Under the pieces are notes generated by a model, which did not search any database, was not told the origin of the DNA, and was given only the letters and a program-made list of their open reading frames with translations. Below, one piece after another: positions 8,841 to 18,793 of a stretch of DNA of 64,000 nucleotides. How positions within the stretch are numbered: position 1 is the first letter of the stretch; every line of letters begins with the position of its first letter. This DNA is from Anthoceros angustus (Eukaryota; Streptophyta; Anthocerotopsida; Anthocerotales; Anthocerotaceae), in contig VJWM01000134.1 in the NCBI GenBank assembly GCA_010909165.1, positions 124,001 through 188,000 of the forward strand, given 5' to 3'. The translations under genes were made by a program, and so were the position numbers.

Positions 8841-11800
8841 TTGGTGGGAGAGGCTGTTCCATCCGAGGAGGTATGTTGGTCGAGGTATAATCAGGTTGGC
8901 GGGTCGTCTATTCTTGAACATGGGAGGGCCAATTGGCGTGGGAGGTATAATCGCCCTAGGTGGTATAATAGGCATAGGAGTTACAATTTGCCAATGAAGT
9001 ACCATAAATCAGTGTTAAAATCACATGCAAATTTGCTCCAAGGTACTTACATGAAACTAGTCTCTCCTAGAATGAGGGAGGCCTATAGAAAAATAAAAAT
9101 AAACAAAAAGGAACTTAAGTGTACCTATTTCTAGATCTTGATCCGAGAACTCGCGAGCTCGCTAGTGAAGGAGTTATATTCGACACGGAAGATATCATAT
9201 GTTAGTATAGAGATCACATCCAAGTTTGCTTCAATTGTTGCCATGAAACTAAGGGTGGAGGCACCCTTTACATTTGTCTTGTCGACCTTTCCGGAGATAC
9301 ATCGTTCGCCCATGACACTCTAGCCCTCCTTCTACACGATGGCAGTTGATCTACATCTGTTAATCCTTGCCCCTGTTGCGATCAAATCTACCGTCCCGGT
9401 GGTACAATGCATAGGAAGCACAATCGACCTAGAAGGTTCATTCGGCAGAGAAGGTTCATTCGGCGGAAAACATTCATTTGGTGCAGAAGGTTCATCCGGC
9501 AGTGAAGGTTCATTCGGTGGTGAAAGTACATTTTGCCTACCGGATATGATCCCCCTATGAGATACCATAGATCAGTGTTAAAATCACATGCAAGTTTACT
9601 TCAAACCATACAGAAACTAATCATGAGCTGCAATAAGAAAGGCTCAAGAAAGAAAAATGAAAAGAAACTTGTATCTTGTGCTTTGCTTGATCGAGAACTC
9701 GCGAGCTCGCTAGTGAAGGAGTTATATTCGACACGGAAGGTATCGTATGTTAGTGTAGAATCACGGCAAAGTTTGCTTCAATTGTTGCCATGAAACTAAG
9801 GGTGCAGATACCCTTTAAATTTGTCTTGTCAACCTTTGTGGAGAGGCGTTGTTTGCCCATGACACTCTTGCCCTCTTGCTACGTGATGGCAGTTGATCCA
9901 CATCTGTTGATCCTTGCCCTCTTGTAGTCAAATCAACGGGCCACAGTGGTACAAGCAATGTAGTAAGCACAATCGATGTAGAAGGTTCATTTGGTAGAGA
10001 AGGTTCGTTCGGTGGAGAAGGTTCATTTGGTGCGAGAAGGTTCATTCGGTAGACGCATTTGGCGGCAGATACAATCCCCTACGAGATACCATAGATCAAT
10101 GTTAAAATCACATGCAAGTTTACTTCAAGCAGCGAGCTCTTAACCTAATCATGACGCAATGAGGAAGGCTTAGGAAAGGGAAAAAAGAAAGAAAAATGAA
10201 AAGAAACTTGTACCATTGTTTGATCCGAGAATTAAGCTCGTTGGTGTAGGAGGTATATTCGACCTGGAAGATATTATATATTAGCACATGTGCAGAGATC
10301 ATATATCCAAGTTTGCTTCAATTGTTGCCAAGAAAATAAGGGGCAGAACCCTTTGTCTTGTCGACCTTTACGGAGGTACATTGTTTGTCGATGACACTCT
10401 TGCCCTTACGCTGTCACGGCGCAGTTGATCCTCGTGCTGATCCTTGCCCTCTTGTAGTCAAATCAACCGCTACCGCCACAGTGGTACAAGCAATGTAGTA
10501 GGCACAATCGATGTAGAAGGTTCATTTGGTAGAGAAGGTTCGTTCGGTGGAGAAGGTTCATTCGGCGAAGGTTCATTCGTGGAAAACATTCATTTGGCGG
10601 ATACAATCCCCTACGAGATACCATAGATCAATGTTAAAATCACATGCAAGTTTACTTCAAGCAGACTCTTAACCTAATCATGAGCTGCAATAAGAAAGGC
10701 TCAAGAAAGAAAAATGAAAAGAAAAATGAAAAGAAACTTGTACCATTGTTTGATCCGAGAACTCGCGAGCTCGCTAGTGAAGGAGTTATATTCGACCTGG
10801 AAGATATTATATATTAGCACATGCGAGATCATATATCCAAGTTTGCTTCAATTGTTGCCAAGAAAATAAGGGGAGGAACCCTTTGTCTTGTCGACCTTTA
10901 CGGAGGTACATTGTTTGTCGATGACACTCTTGCCCTCTTGCTACGTGATGGCAGTTGATCCTCGTCCTTGTGATCTTTGCCCTATTCTTTGGCGAATCAA
11001 TCGGTGCCACCACTCTCTCATCAAGGTTGTTAAGATTTTTATAAGAACCAATCCTTCATATTCGCGACTTCTTACGCTATGACCTTGCAATTAATGCTGC
11101 AAAACCAATCCGAATGCGGGTCACGGTTTCCAATGTTACATCACATGTTTTGCACACTAATTCTTTCCCATTTGGTTTTCCCTTACATTCTTGGTTCCCA
11201 AGAAAATATACTTCATAATTATTAGATCGACAAGTACGGATATGATCCCCTATGAGATACCATAGATCGGTGTTAAAATCACATGCAAGTTTACTTCAAC
11301 CACTTACGAAACTAATCATGAGCTGCAATAAGAAAGGCTCAAGAAAGAAAAATGAAACTTGTCTTGTGCTTGATCCGAGAACTCGCGAGCTCGCTAGTGA
11401 AGGAGTTATATTCGACCGGAAGGTATCGTATGTTAGTGTAGAATCACGGCAAAGTTTGCTTCAATTGTTGCCATGAAACTAAGGGTGATACCCTTTAAAT
11501 TTGTCTTGTCAACCTTTGTGGAGGCGTTGTTTGCCCATGACACTCTTGCCCTCTTGCTACGTGATGGCAGTTGATCCACATCTGTTGATCCTTGCCCTCT
11601 TGTAGTCAAATCAACCGGCCACAGTGGTACAAGCAATGTAGTAAGCACAATCGATGTAGAAGGTTCATTTGGTAGAGAAGGTTCGTTCGGTGGAGAAGGT
11701 TCATTGGTCTCGAGAAGGTTCATTCGGTAGACGCATTTGGCGGCAGATACAATCCCCTACGAGATACCATAGATCAATGTTAAAATCACATGCAAGTTTA

Positions 11801-14040
11801 CTTCAAGCAGCGAGCTCTTAACCTAATCATGACGCAATGAGGAAGGCTTAGGAAAGGGAAAAAAGAAAGAAAAATGAAAAGAAACTTGTACCATTGTTTG
11901 ATCCGAGAATTAAGCTCGTTGGTGTAGGAGGTATATTCGACCTGGAAGATATTATATATTAGCACATGCGAGATCATATATCCAAGTTTGCTTCAATTGT
12001 TGCCAAGAAAATAAGGGGCAGAACCCTTTGTCTTGTCGACCTTTACGGAGGTACATTGTTTGTCGATGACACTCTTGCCCTTACGCTGTCACGGCGCAGT
12101 TGATCCTCGTGCTGATCCTTGCCCTCTTGTAGTCAAATCAACCGCTACCGCCACAGTGGTACAAGCAATGTAGTAGGCACAATCGATGTAGAAGGTTCAT
12201 TTGGTAGAGAAGGTTCGTTCGGTGGAGAAGGTTCATTCGGCGAAGGTTCATTCGTAAACCGCATTTGGGATACAATCCCCTACGAGATACCATAGATCAA
12301 TGTTAAAATCACATGCAAGTTTACTTCAAGCAGACTCTTAACCTAATCATGAGCTGCAATAAGAAAGGCTCAAGAAAGAAAAATGAAAAGAAAAATGAAA
12401 AGAAACTTGTACCATTGTTTGATCCGAGAACTCGCGAGCTCGCTAGTGAAGGAGTTATATTCGACCTGGAAGATATTATATATTAGCACATGCGAGATCA
12501 TATATCCAAGTTTGCTTCAATTGTTGCCAAGAAAATAAGGGGAGGAACCCTTTGTCTTGTCGACCTTTACGGAGGTACATTGTTTGTCGATGACACTCTT
12601 GCCCTCTTGCTACGTGATGGCAGTTGATCCTCGTCCTTGTGATCTTTGCCCTATTCTTTGGCGAATCAATCGGTGCCACCACTCTCTCATCAAGGTTGTT
12701 AAGATTTTTATAAGAACCAATCCTTCATATTCGCGACTTCTTACTATGACCTTGCAATTAATGCTGCAAAACCAATCCGAATGCGGGTCACGGTTTCCAA
12801 TGTTACATCACATGTTTTGCACACTAATTCTTTCCCATTTGGTTTTCCCTTACATTCTTGGTTCCCAAGAAAATATACTTCATAATTATTAGATCGACAA
12901 GTACGGATATGATCCCCTATGAGATACCATAGATCGGTGTTAAAATCACATGCAAGTTTACTTCAACCACTTACGAAACTAATCATGAGCTGCAATAAGA
13001 AAGGCTCAAGAAAGAAAAATGAAACTTGTCTTGTGCTTGATCCGAGAACTCGCGAGCTCGCTAGTGAAGGAGTTATATTCGACCGGAAGGTATCGTATGT
13101 TAGTGTAGAATCACGGCAAAGTTTGCTTCAATTGTTGCCATGAAACTAAGGGTGATACCCTTTAAATTTGTCTTGTCAACCTTTGTGGAGGCGTTGTTTG
13201 CCCATGACACTCTTGCCCTCTTGCTACGTGATGGCAGTTGATCCACATCTGTTGATCCTTGCCCTCTTGTAGTCAAATCAACCGGCCACAGTGGTACAAG
13301 CAATGTAGTAAGCACAATCGATGTAGAAGGTTCATTTGGTAGAGAAGGTTCGTTCGGTGGAGAAGGTTCATTCGGTGCGAGAAGGTTCATTCGTAGCGCA
13401 TTTGCGCGCGGATACAATCCCCTACGAGATACCATAGATCAATGTTAAAATCACATGCAAGTTTACTTCAAGCAAAGCTCTTAACCTAATCATGACACGC
13501 AATGAGGAAGGCTTAGGAAAGGAAAAAAGAAAGAAAAATGAAAAGAAACTTGTCGCCATTGTTTGATCGAGAATTAAAAGCTCGTTGGTGTAGGAGGTAT
13601 ATTCGACCTGGAAGATATTATATATTAGCTATGCGTAGATCATATATCAAGTTTGCTTCAATTGTTGCCAAGAAAATAAGGGGCGGAACCCTTTGTCTTG
13701 TCGACCTTTACGGAGGTACATTGTTTGTCGATGACACTCTTGCCCATACGCTTTCCCGGCGTGATTGATCCCCTGTCCTTGTGATCTTTGCCCTATTCTG
13801 GCGAATCAATCGGTGCCACCACTCTCTCATCAAGGTTGTTAAGATTTTTATAAGAACCAATCCTTCATATTCGACTTCTTACTATGACCTTGCAATTAAT
13901 GCTGCAAAACCAATCCATGTGGTCACCAGTTACTTCATAATGTTACATCACATGTTTTACTAATTCTTTCCCATTTGGTTTTCCCTTCTGTTCTTCAGTT
14001 CCCAAGAAATATACTTCATAATTATTAGATCGACAAGTAC
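8840..14040. repeat. Tandem array of ~0.52-0.62-kb monomers with higher-order structure
   Basis: About nine monomers recur. Anchor GAGAACTCGCGAGCTCGC or its variant GAGAATTAAGCTCG falls near 9,147, 9,695, 10,228, 10,759, 11,379, 11,907, 12,429, 13,047 and 13,570. Every monomer has the order: anchor, GTTATATTCGAC or GTATATTCGAC, TTTGCTTCAATTGTTGCCA, CTTGTCGACCTTT or CTTGTCAACCTTT, a block of 18-bp microrepeats (GAAGGTTCATTCGG type) in most units, then GATACCATAGATC and TTAAAATCACATGCAAGTTT. Some monomers replace the microrepeat block with a segment containing TTGGTTCCCAAGAAAATATAC. On the minus strand the microrepeats read as PNEPS hexapeptides (PPNEPSLPNEPS), but no frame stays open through a whole monomer. 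I treat it as a satellite-like array, not a gene. Confidence 0.85.
10759..14035. repeat. Duplicated 1.67-kb higher-order unit
   Basis: Monomers repeat in a long-short-short pattern. Positions 10,759 to 12,428 and 12,429 to about 14,035 are two successive three-monomer units offset by about 1,670 nt. The first monomer is nearly identical in the two (10,807-11,230 against 12,476-12,895). The last monomer of the second unit is more diverged. Confidence 0.85.
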
Positions 14041-14754
14041 AGATATGCGAAAGATCAATACTTTCAGCAGTAAGTATTTCCGCATTTTCGTCAATGGTGA
14101 AGGATGCCCTGTATGAACATCTTCGTAGATGAAGAATTCGATGACCTGCATGATTTTGTTGTACTCTATGGTACAAAGCGGTCCTTCACGACAAGTAACA
14201 CAATATTTTGCAAATTCAGATCTTTCTTATTGAGTTTAGCTCCATCGCTCCATGATATCGCAAGGCCTTTGCTCCACGCCTTTCATGACTTTACGGGGTC
14301 TAGGTTTGGTTGGAAAATATGCATCTCTATTGTTCACCAAATCTACGATCCAATGTGTAACACAAGGTCACGTGAATCATCATTCCTTACATATGAGGCA
14401 TCATTTGTGAGTTCTTCCTCTGTTTCACTATCACGTGCTTGACCTCCATTTTGTAAGTTGCTTTTTACACCAAAGTTGCGATAAAGGGTACATATTCAAA
14501 CTCATACTCCTTGATGTGATATCGATGTGCACTATGTTTCGTCCATCCTCTTGCACAACATAAAATAAACAGCAATGTATGAATAATGGTCCAATGTCCA
14601 CTATCGAATTAATATGTAAGTACTAGCAGATGAAAACATATATAGAATTGCGTAGATAAAATCAACAGTCCACCTAATACTCATCATGAAAGTTTGATGT
14701 AAGAACATCAAGAAACTAAATATATAATCATAAAATTAACAAACAACATAAATA
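14041..14754. other. Unrecognised AT-rich region
   Basis: The array fades out near 14,040 (last shared motif ATTATTAGATCGACAAGTAC). Minus-strand reading frames at 13,943-14,176 (77 codons) and a plus frame at 14,104-14,442 (112 codons) are open but match nothing I know. They look like chance frames. Confidence 0.4.
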
Positions 14755-15240
14755 AAATAAGAGTTAAGTATAATGTTCAAGTACAATAGAAGCCTAAAAC
14801 ACTAACCTATAGAATAATGATGATGTTGAGGTAGGACTTGAACTTGGTTTAGTATACACACACATATATAGACAGACTAAGAACGTGTGTTCGATATATT
14901 TTGATCTCTTTCGAGGATGGCTTTAAATTTTTTTAATGTGTTTAATGTAATAGAAGGGACAACGACATAATGAATCCCTTAAGAGTCTACAAGTTAGTTG
15001 AACTATAACATTATTCACAACAAGACCATTATTAAAGATCATGAATGCTACTACTTACATGAAGATAGTATACAAATGAAGTATTACTAGCACAATAATT
15101 GTGGGCTGTATTACTCGGTGAACCGGCATTGCGGACTATCACTCCGGTGAACCATCAATTGTGGACTATCACTCCAGAGAACCGACAATTGTGGATTGTT
15201 GAACACTCAATTTATAATAGATAGATAGATAGATAAATAT
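14755..15240. repeat. Orphan copy of the TLP-B upstream region
   Basis: Direct-orientation match to 6,344-6,900. It shares TGTTCAAGTACAATAGA, AAAACACTAACCTATAGAA, ACACATATATAG, TTTAATGTGTTTAATGTAAT, GAATCCCTTAAGAGTCTACA and GAACTATAACATTATTCACA. It ends in CACTCC-GAACC repeats equivalent to the TLP-B distal flank. No TLP exon lies next to it. Together the two copies bracket the monomer array. Confidence 0.9.
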
Positions 15241-15922
15241 ATTTGTACGCTGCAATTGGACAAGCAATGACTACCTTACGGGTACAAGATAAGCACATCG
15301 CTAGCACAAGTTGCTTGTGGCATACAAAGTGGTGTACATATATGTGTGTCACAGCTATTGGATTTGGAGTGCTTGAATTCATGAGTGTCTCAATAATGTT
15401 GGGTTTAAATAAATTTGGACTTCCTTCTCACAAGGGTTTTGAACTTTCTTTCATACCATAATGCACTCCAAGGGGTTTGCACGGGCATAAAGAGTTTGGC
15501 TGAGATAAGAGGTATGATTCATGAGAGCCTCTCGAGATTGGGTGATAAGCATTGGAGGTATCAGTTCATGAGGGCGCCTCTCGATATTGGGTGATAAGCA
15601 TTAGATCGATCAATTCTTTTTAATCATTATAGCTAGGTATTTTCGTAGTTATAATTTTATATTCATAACTAGGTAATAGATGATTGATCCATCTTGGTAG
15701 CCCAAGCTGCGAGTCAATATCGAATCGAACAAGCCATAGAATACTAATGACTTCATTTCCTAAAACCGGATGAAAAGAGTAAATACTATGGATATGTCCT
15801 GCTTGCACATCGTCTACAACCAAGGAGAACGCATGGAGAAAAAACGACAGGGGATGAGTTACCTAAACGCCTTGATAACGAATCGGGCCGGTGGCATCGG
15901 CAACAGTGAAACATATCTCATG
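15241..15922. other. No gene seen; contains a ~50-bp tandem duplication
   Basis: At 15,517-15,603 the block GCCTCTCGAGATTGGGTGAT / AAGCATT occurs twice with small changes. A plus frame at 15,243-15,461 (72 codons) is open but not recognised. Confidence 0.45.
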
Positions 15923-15997
15923 TTTTGGTTTGACACAAGTGGGCTCCTTTTGGTTTGACACCAGTGGGCTCCTTTTGGTTTGACACCAGTGGGCTCC
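15923..15997. repeat. Three tandem 25-bp repeats
   Basis: Three consecutive units of TTTTGGTTTGACACCAGTGG plus GCTCC; the first has an A for a C. Perfect 25-nt periodicity. Confidence 0.95.
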
Positions 15998-16489
15998 GGG
16001 ACCAACTCCACTCTTCTAGTGGACACGCGGATGAGAAGCAACCAAAGCCGCCTCGAGGCGGCTCGTCAAAGGGCTCGTTATCTTTCACACATACACTATT
16101 GAGCGCCGTCTCTTGGAAATGATGGAATGCTCATAGCCTTCTTTCCGTGGCTGCATGTGCTTCCTTAGGAAAATCGGCTTTTGAACAACTCTGAATGGTA
16201 GGCACAAACCAAATGCATGCCATGGCAGCCAAGTTGTTTATTCTAGGCCATGTCGCACTTTTATACCTCGAGTGCACATGTTCCGAGACACAACGTATCC
16301 CTTTCATCTTCGATCTGCAAGAGGGGCAGGTACTTCTAATGCAACTCATTACATGATGCTTACAGGCAGAATTTGACCAAGCTTTTGCCTCTCCACCTAA
16401 CAGTACAAGTACGCAAGCCATGGGTACGCTCCTCCCATCTCCAGTCGACTCATTTCATTTTGACCCAGTCTCCCCGCCGCCCACTGACT
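15998..16489. other. Distal upstream region of TLP-D
   Basis: No gene or repeat recognised. A minus frame at 16,131-16,421 (96 codons, with CIRSTCPSC) is open but has no family resemblance. Confidence 0.4.
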
Positions 16490-16669
16490 GCAGCGGACAT
16501 ATAAGCTCGCCGTAGAAGCAGAAGCAGAAGCAGAAGCAGTAATCACACACCGTCTTCCGGGCTCTCATCTCCACTGCACTGCCCACTACTCCGATCGCCA
16601 AGCTCACAGCTAGCGCATGCTCTGGACTCCTGCACAGCCTCCGACAGACCTGTCTGCTTCTATTACAAG
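16490..16669 (+). promoter_or_regulatory. TLP-D core promoter and 5' leader
   Basis: ACATATAAGC at 16,497-16,506 is a good TATA box, about 170 nt before the ATG. It is followed by four GAAGCA units (16,515-16,539), then CACCGTCTTC and a pyrimidine-rich GCTCTCATCTCCACTGCACT. The same block order is found upstream of TLP-C, so it is conserved between paralogues. Transcription probably starts about 30 nt after the TATA box. Confidence 0.65.
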
Positions 16670-17460
16670 ATGGCCAGCTTCAACGCAGCGTGGGTTCTTC
16701 TGTCGGCGCTGGTGGCAGCCAGCAGCCTGATGGCCGCCGTGCAAGGTGAATCCAGCGCGCGTTCAACACACTGCATTGCATCGATTACTAGCTATAGCCT
16801 TGCTTCCTGCTGAATGATGAAGCATAGCTGTGATCGTGAACTCTCGAGATTGAGCAGAACGTTTGTGTGGAATGGTGGGTCAAACTGCAGGGTGCTACGT
16901 GCAGATACAGAACCACTGCCCCTACCCCGTCACCAGCTGCGCGCAATCCAGAGCCGACCCCATCGCGCAGTTCCAGCTGGCCTCGGGCCAGTCGCAGACC
17001 CTGGACTTCGGCTCCGCCTGCAGCTGGCCGTCGGCCACGATATGGGCGTCGGTGCGAGGGCAGTGCGTTGCGCCGGGGAACCCTGCCGCCGCCAACGATA
17101 AGAACCTGGCCGATCTGGCGGAATTCAACCTGGCCAGCCCCACCGACTTCTACGATGTCAGCAACGTGAACGCCTACACCATCGGCCTCAAGATCCAGCC
17201 CGTTGCCAGCAGCTGCGGCGCACCTTCCTGCTCCATCCCGACATCCGCTCCTTCTGCGGCGCCAACAACCAGCTGCTGAGCCTGCCCTCCGGGCGCTCTC
17301 CTGCATCAACACCGACGGCACTGCCGGCCGAGGCCCCTCGGACGGCACCCGCCTGTTCAAGGCCGCCTGCCCCTCCTCCTACAGCTACAACTACGACGAC
17401 GCCACCTCCACCTTCACTTGCCCCCACGGCACCAACTACAATGTCATCTTCTGTCCCTGA
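16670..17460 (+). CDS. Thaumatin-like (PR-5) protein, TLP-D, best preserved copy
   Basis: This is a secreted thaumatin-family protein, typically apoplastic and linked to antifungal or stress defence. Exon 1 (16,670-16,745) encodes the signal peptide [20 protein letters not shown] and ends CAAG|GTGAAT. The intron is 145 nt and the acceptor is CAAACTGCAG. Exon 2 (16,891-17,460) starts [17 protein letters not shown] and includes [26 protein letters not shown] and [16 protein letters not shown]. It ends in [20 protein letters not shown] and a Pro-stop. The expected length is about 217 aa. Two single-nucleotide losses are needed to explain the frames: one before the FCGANNQLL stretch, one in the GGGCGCTC run before ALSCINTDG. 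As written, translation stops at 17,277-17,279. I keep it as a gene because promoter, signal peptide and splice sites are intact and the indels resemble the consensus errors seen elsewhere. A young pseudogene is the alternative. Confidence 0.8.
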
Positions 17461-17659
17461 TCGATTTCTGTGGCTCTCGCGCACATACCTGCTCCTGGGC
17501 AAGGATTTGATCCACACGTACGGAGACATGTAGTATGTGGTTTCGTAAAGAGTTCACGACTTGTGAACATTGGCTGGTAGCAGGGCAGTGTAGATTGGGA
17601 AATCAATTTGGACATACACGGTCATTGTGTGCCATCATCTGTAGCAAACAATCGCATGC
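17461..17659 (+). other. TLP-D 3' flank
   Basis: This is probable 3' untranslated and downstream DNA. TGTGAACATTGGCTGG and GGTCATTGTGTGCCATCATC recur on the minus strand downstream of TLP-A and TLP-E (about 3,700-4,400 and 22,450-23,160), which confirms shared descent of the gene ends. Confidence 0.6.
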
Positions 17660-18793
17660 AAGCATGTCTTCCCAGGTCACATTTCCATGATTCCGCCAGA
17701 CCCCCAGCAGTGATGCACACCAAACTGCTCAGCCAGGTTGAACCGGCATGGCCAAGAGCATGGCTTCTGCTTTGCTAGCGCTGAAGAGTCCATCCCTGCC
17801 AAAAGGTTGGTCAATCATGCAGCTAGAATAATGGCTGAAGTCCCTCTCCCCATAGGAGGAAGTACTTTGAAGCATTCAAGTACTTCACTCCTTCCTAACA
17901 TTCGAGTTTGGCTGCAGGCAGGCAAAAGCATAGGTAAAGAACTGTGTTGGCCACAAAGATGCTGCCACTGGTTGGACACCTTCCTTCTGCTTTGTTGCAT
18001 ACAGTTCTAACGCCTTTTCCCTTATTCCTGCTCCATAGAGCAACCTAGGATTGCATTCCATGTTACCACATCCGAGGTCAGGTACAACAATCCTGTGCAA
18101 CAACAACAGCAGTGCGGCTCCACTCCTCATTCCCACAGCCCGCTAAATCAACGCAGTGTACAGTTGTGTCGGCGTGGACACCATCCCGACACGAAGCGAA
18201 AATACATGAAGCGCTCGTTGAGAAAGCTTCAGTGCAGCAGAGCGCGTTCTCATGTGAATGTCGAGGTCACAAGTTTTGAAGATCAAAAAGTTTGGAAGAG
18301 GCTCTGCGCTTATGCTGGTTTTCATCTGTCGCTTCAAGGAACCAACATGTCCGAAAGAAGGAGATGAGGAATAAACCCTGAACCCTCTCTCTGTTGCAGT
18401 TCATGGATCTCTGGTACGGAATCCCAGCATTGGCAAAGATTTGGGACATGAGCATGTATGGTGAAGCTTCCAGTGGCTGCAAGTGCGCTAGGCAGTCAAA
18501 AGGATGTCTTCCTAGGCCACATTTCCATGAATCCGGCAGACCCCAGCAGGGACGACCAAACTGCACAGTCAGGCTGAATCGGCATGCCCAAGAGCAGCGC
18601 TTCTGCTCTGCTAGCCTGAAGAGTCCATCCCGGCCAAAGAGGTCGGTCAATCAAGCTAGAATATTGGTTACCTGAGGCTGTAATCGGCTCTGGTCCCTCT
18701 CCATACCAATACTTTTAGGCAGCAAGGTACTTCCCTCCTGCCTACAACATTCCAGTATGGTTGCAGGCAGACAGAAGCGAAAGAATTGTGTCG
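17660..18793. repeat. Imperfect ~290-bp direct repeats (17,660-17,951 and 18,500-18,793)
   Basis: The two blocks share GTCTTCC-AGG-CACATTTCCATGA, CAGACCCC-AGCAG, GCTGAAGAGTCCATCCC, GGTCGGTCAATCA / GGTTGGTCAATCA and GCAGGCA, at an offset of about 840 nt and roughly 80% identity. The second block runs into the start of segment copy 2. Nothing is recognised in the 550 bp between them; minus frames at 17,885-18,136 and 18,267-18,650 look like chance frames. Confidence 0.75.

Noticed and set aside
8840-14040. CRISPR-like array
   Set aside because: Repeat units are over 500 bp with no short identical repeats separated by unique spacers; the context is a plant nuclear genome.
6344-15240. The two ~500-bp direct repeats as LTRs of one large retroelement
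   Set aside because: They do not have TG...CA ends, no primer-binding site or polypurine tract is seen, and a TLP remnant with its promoter lies between them.
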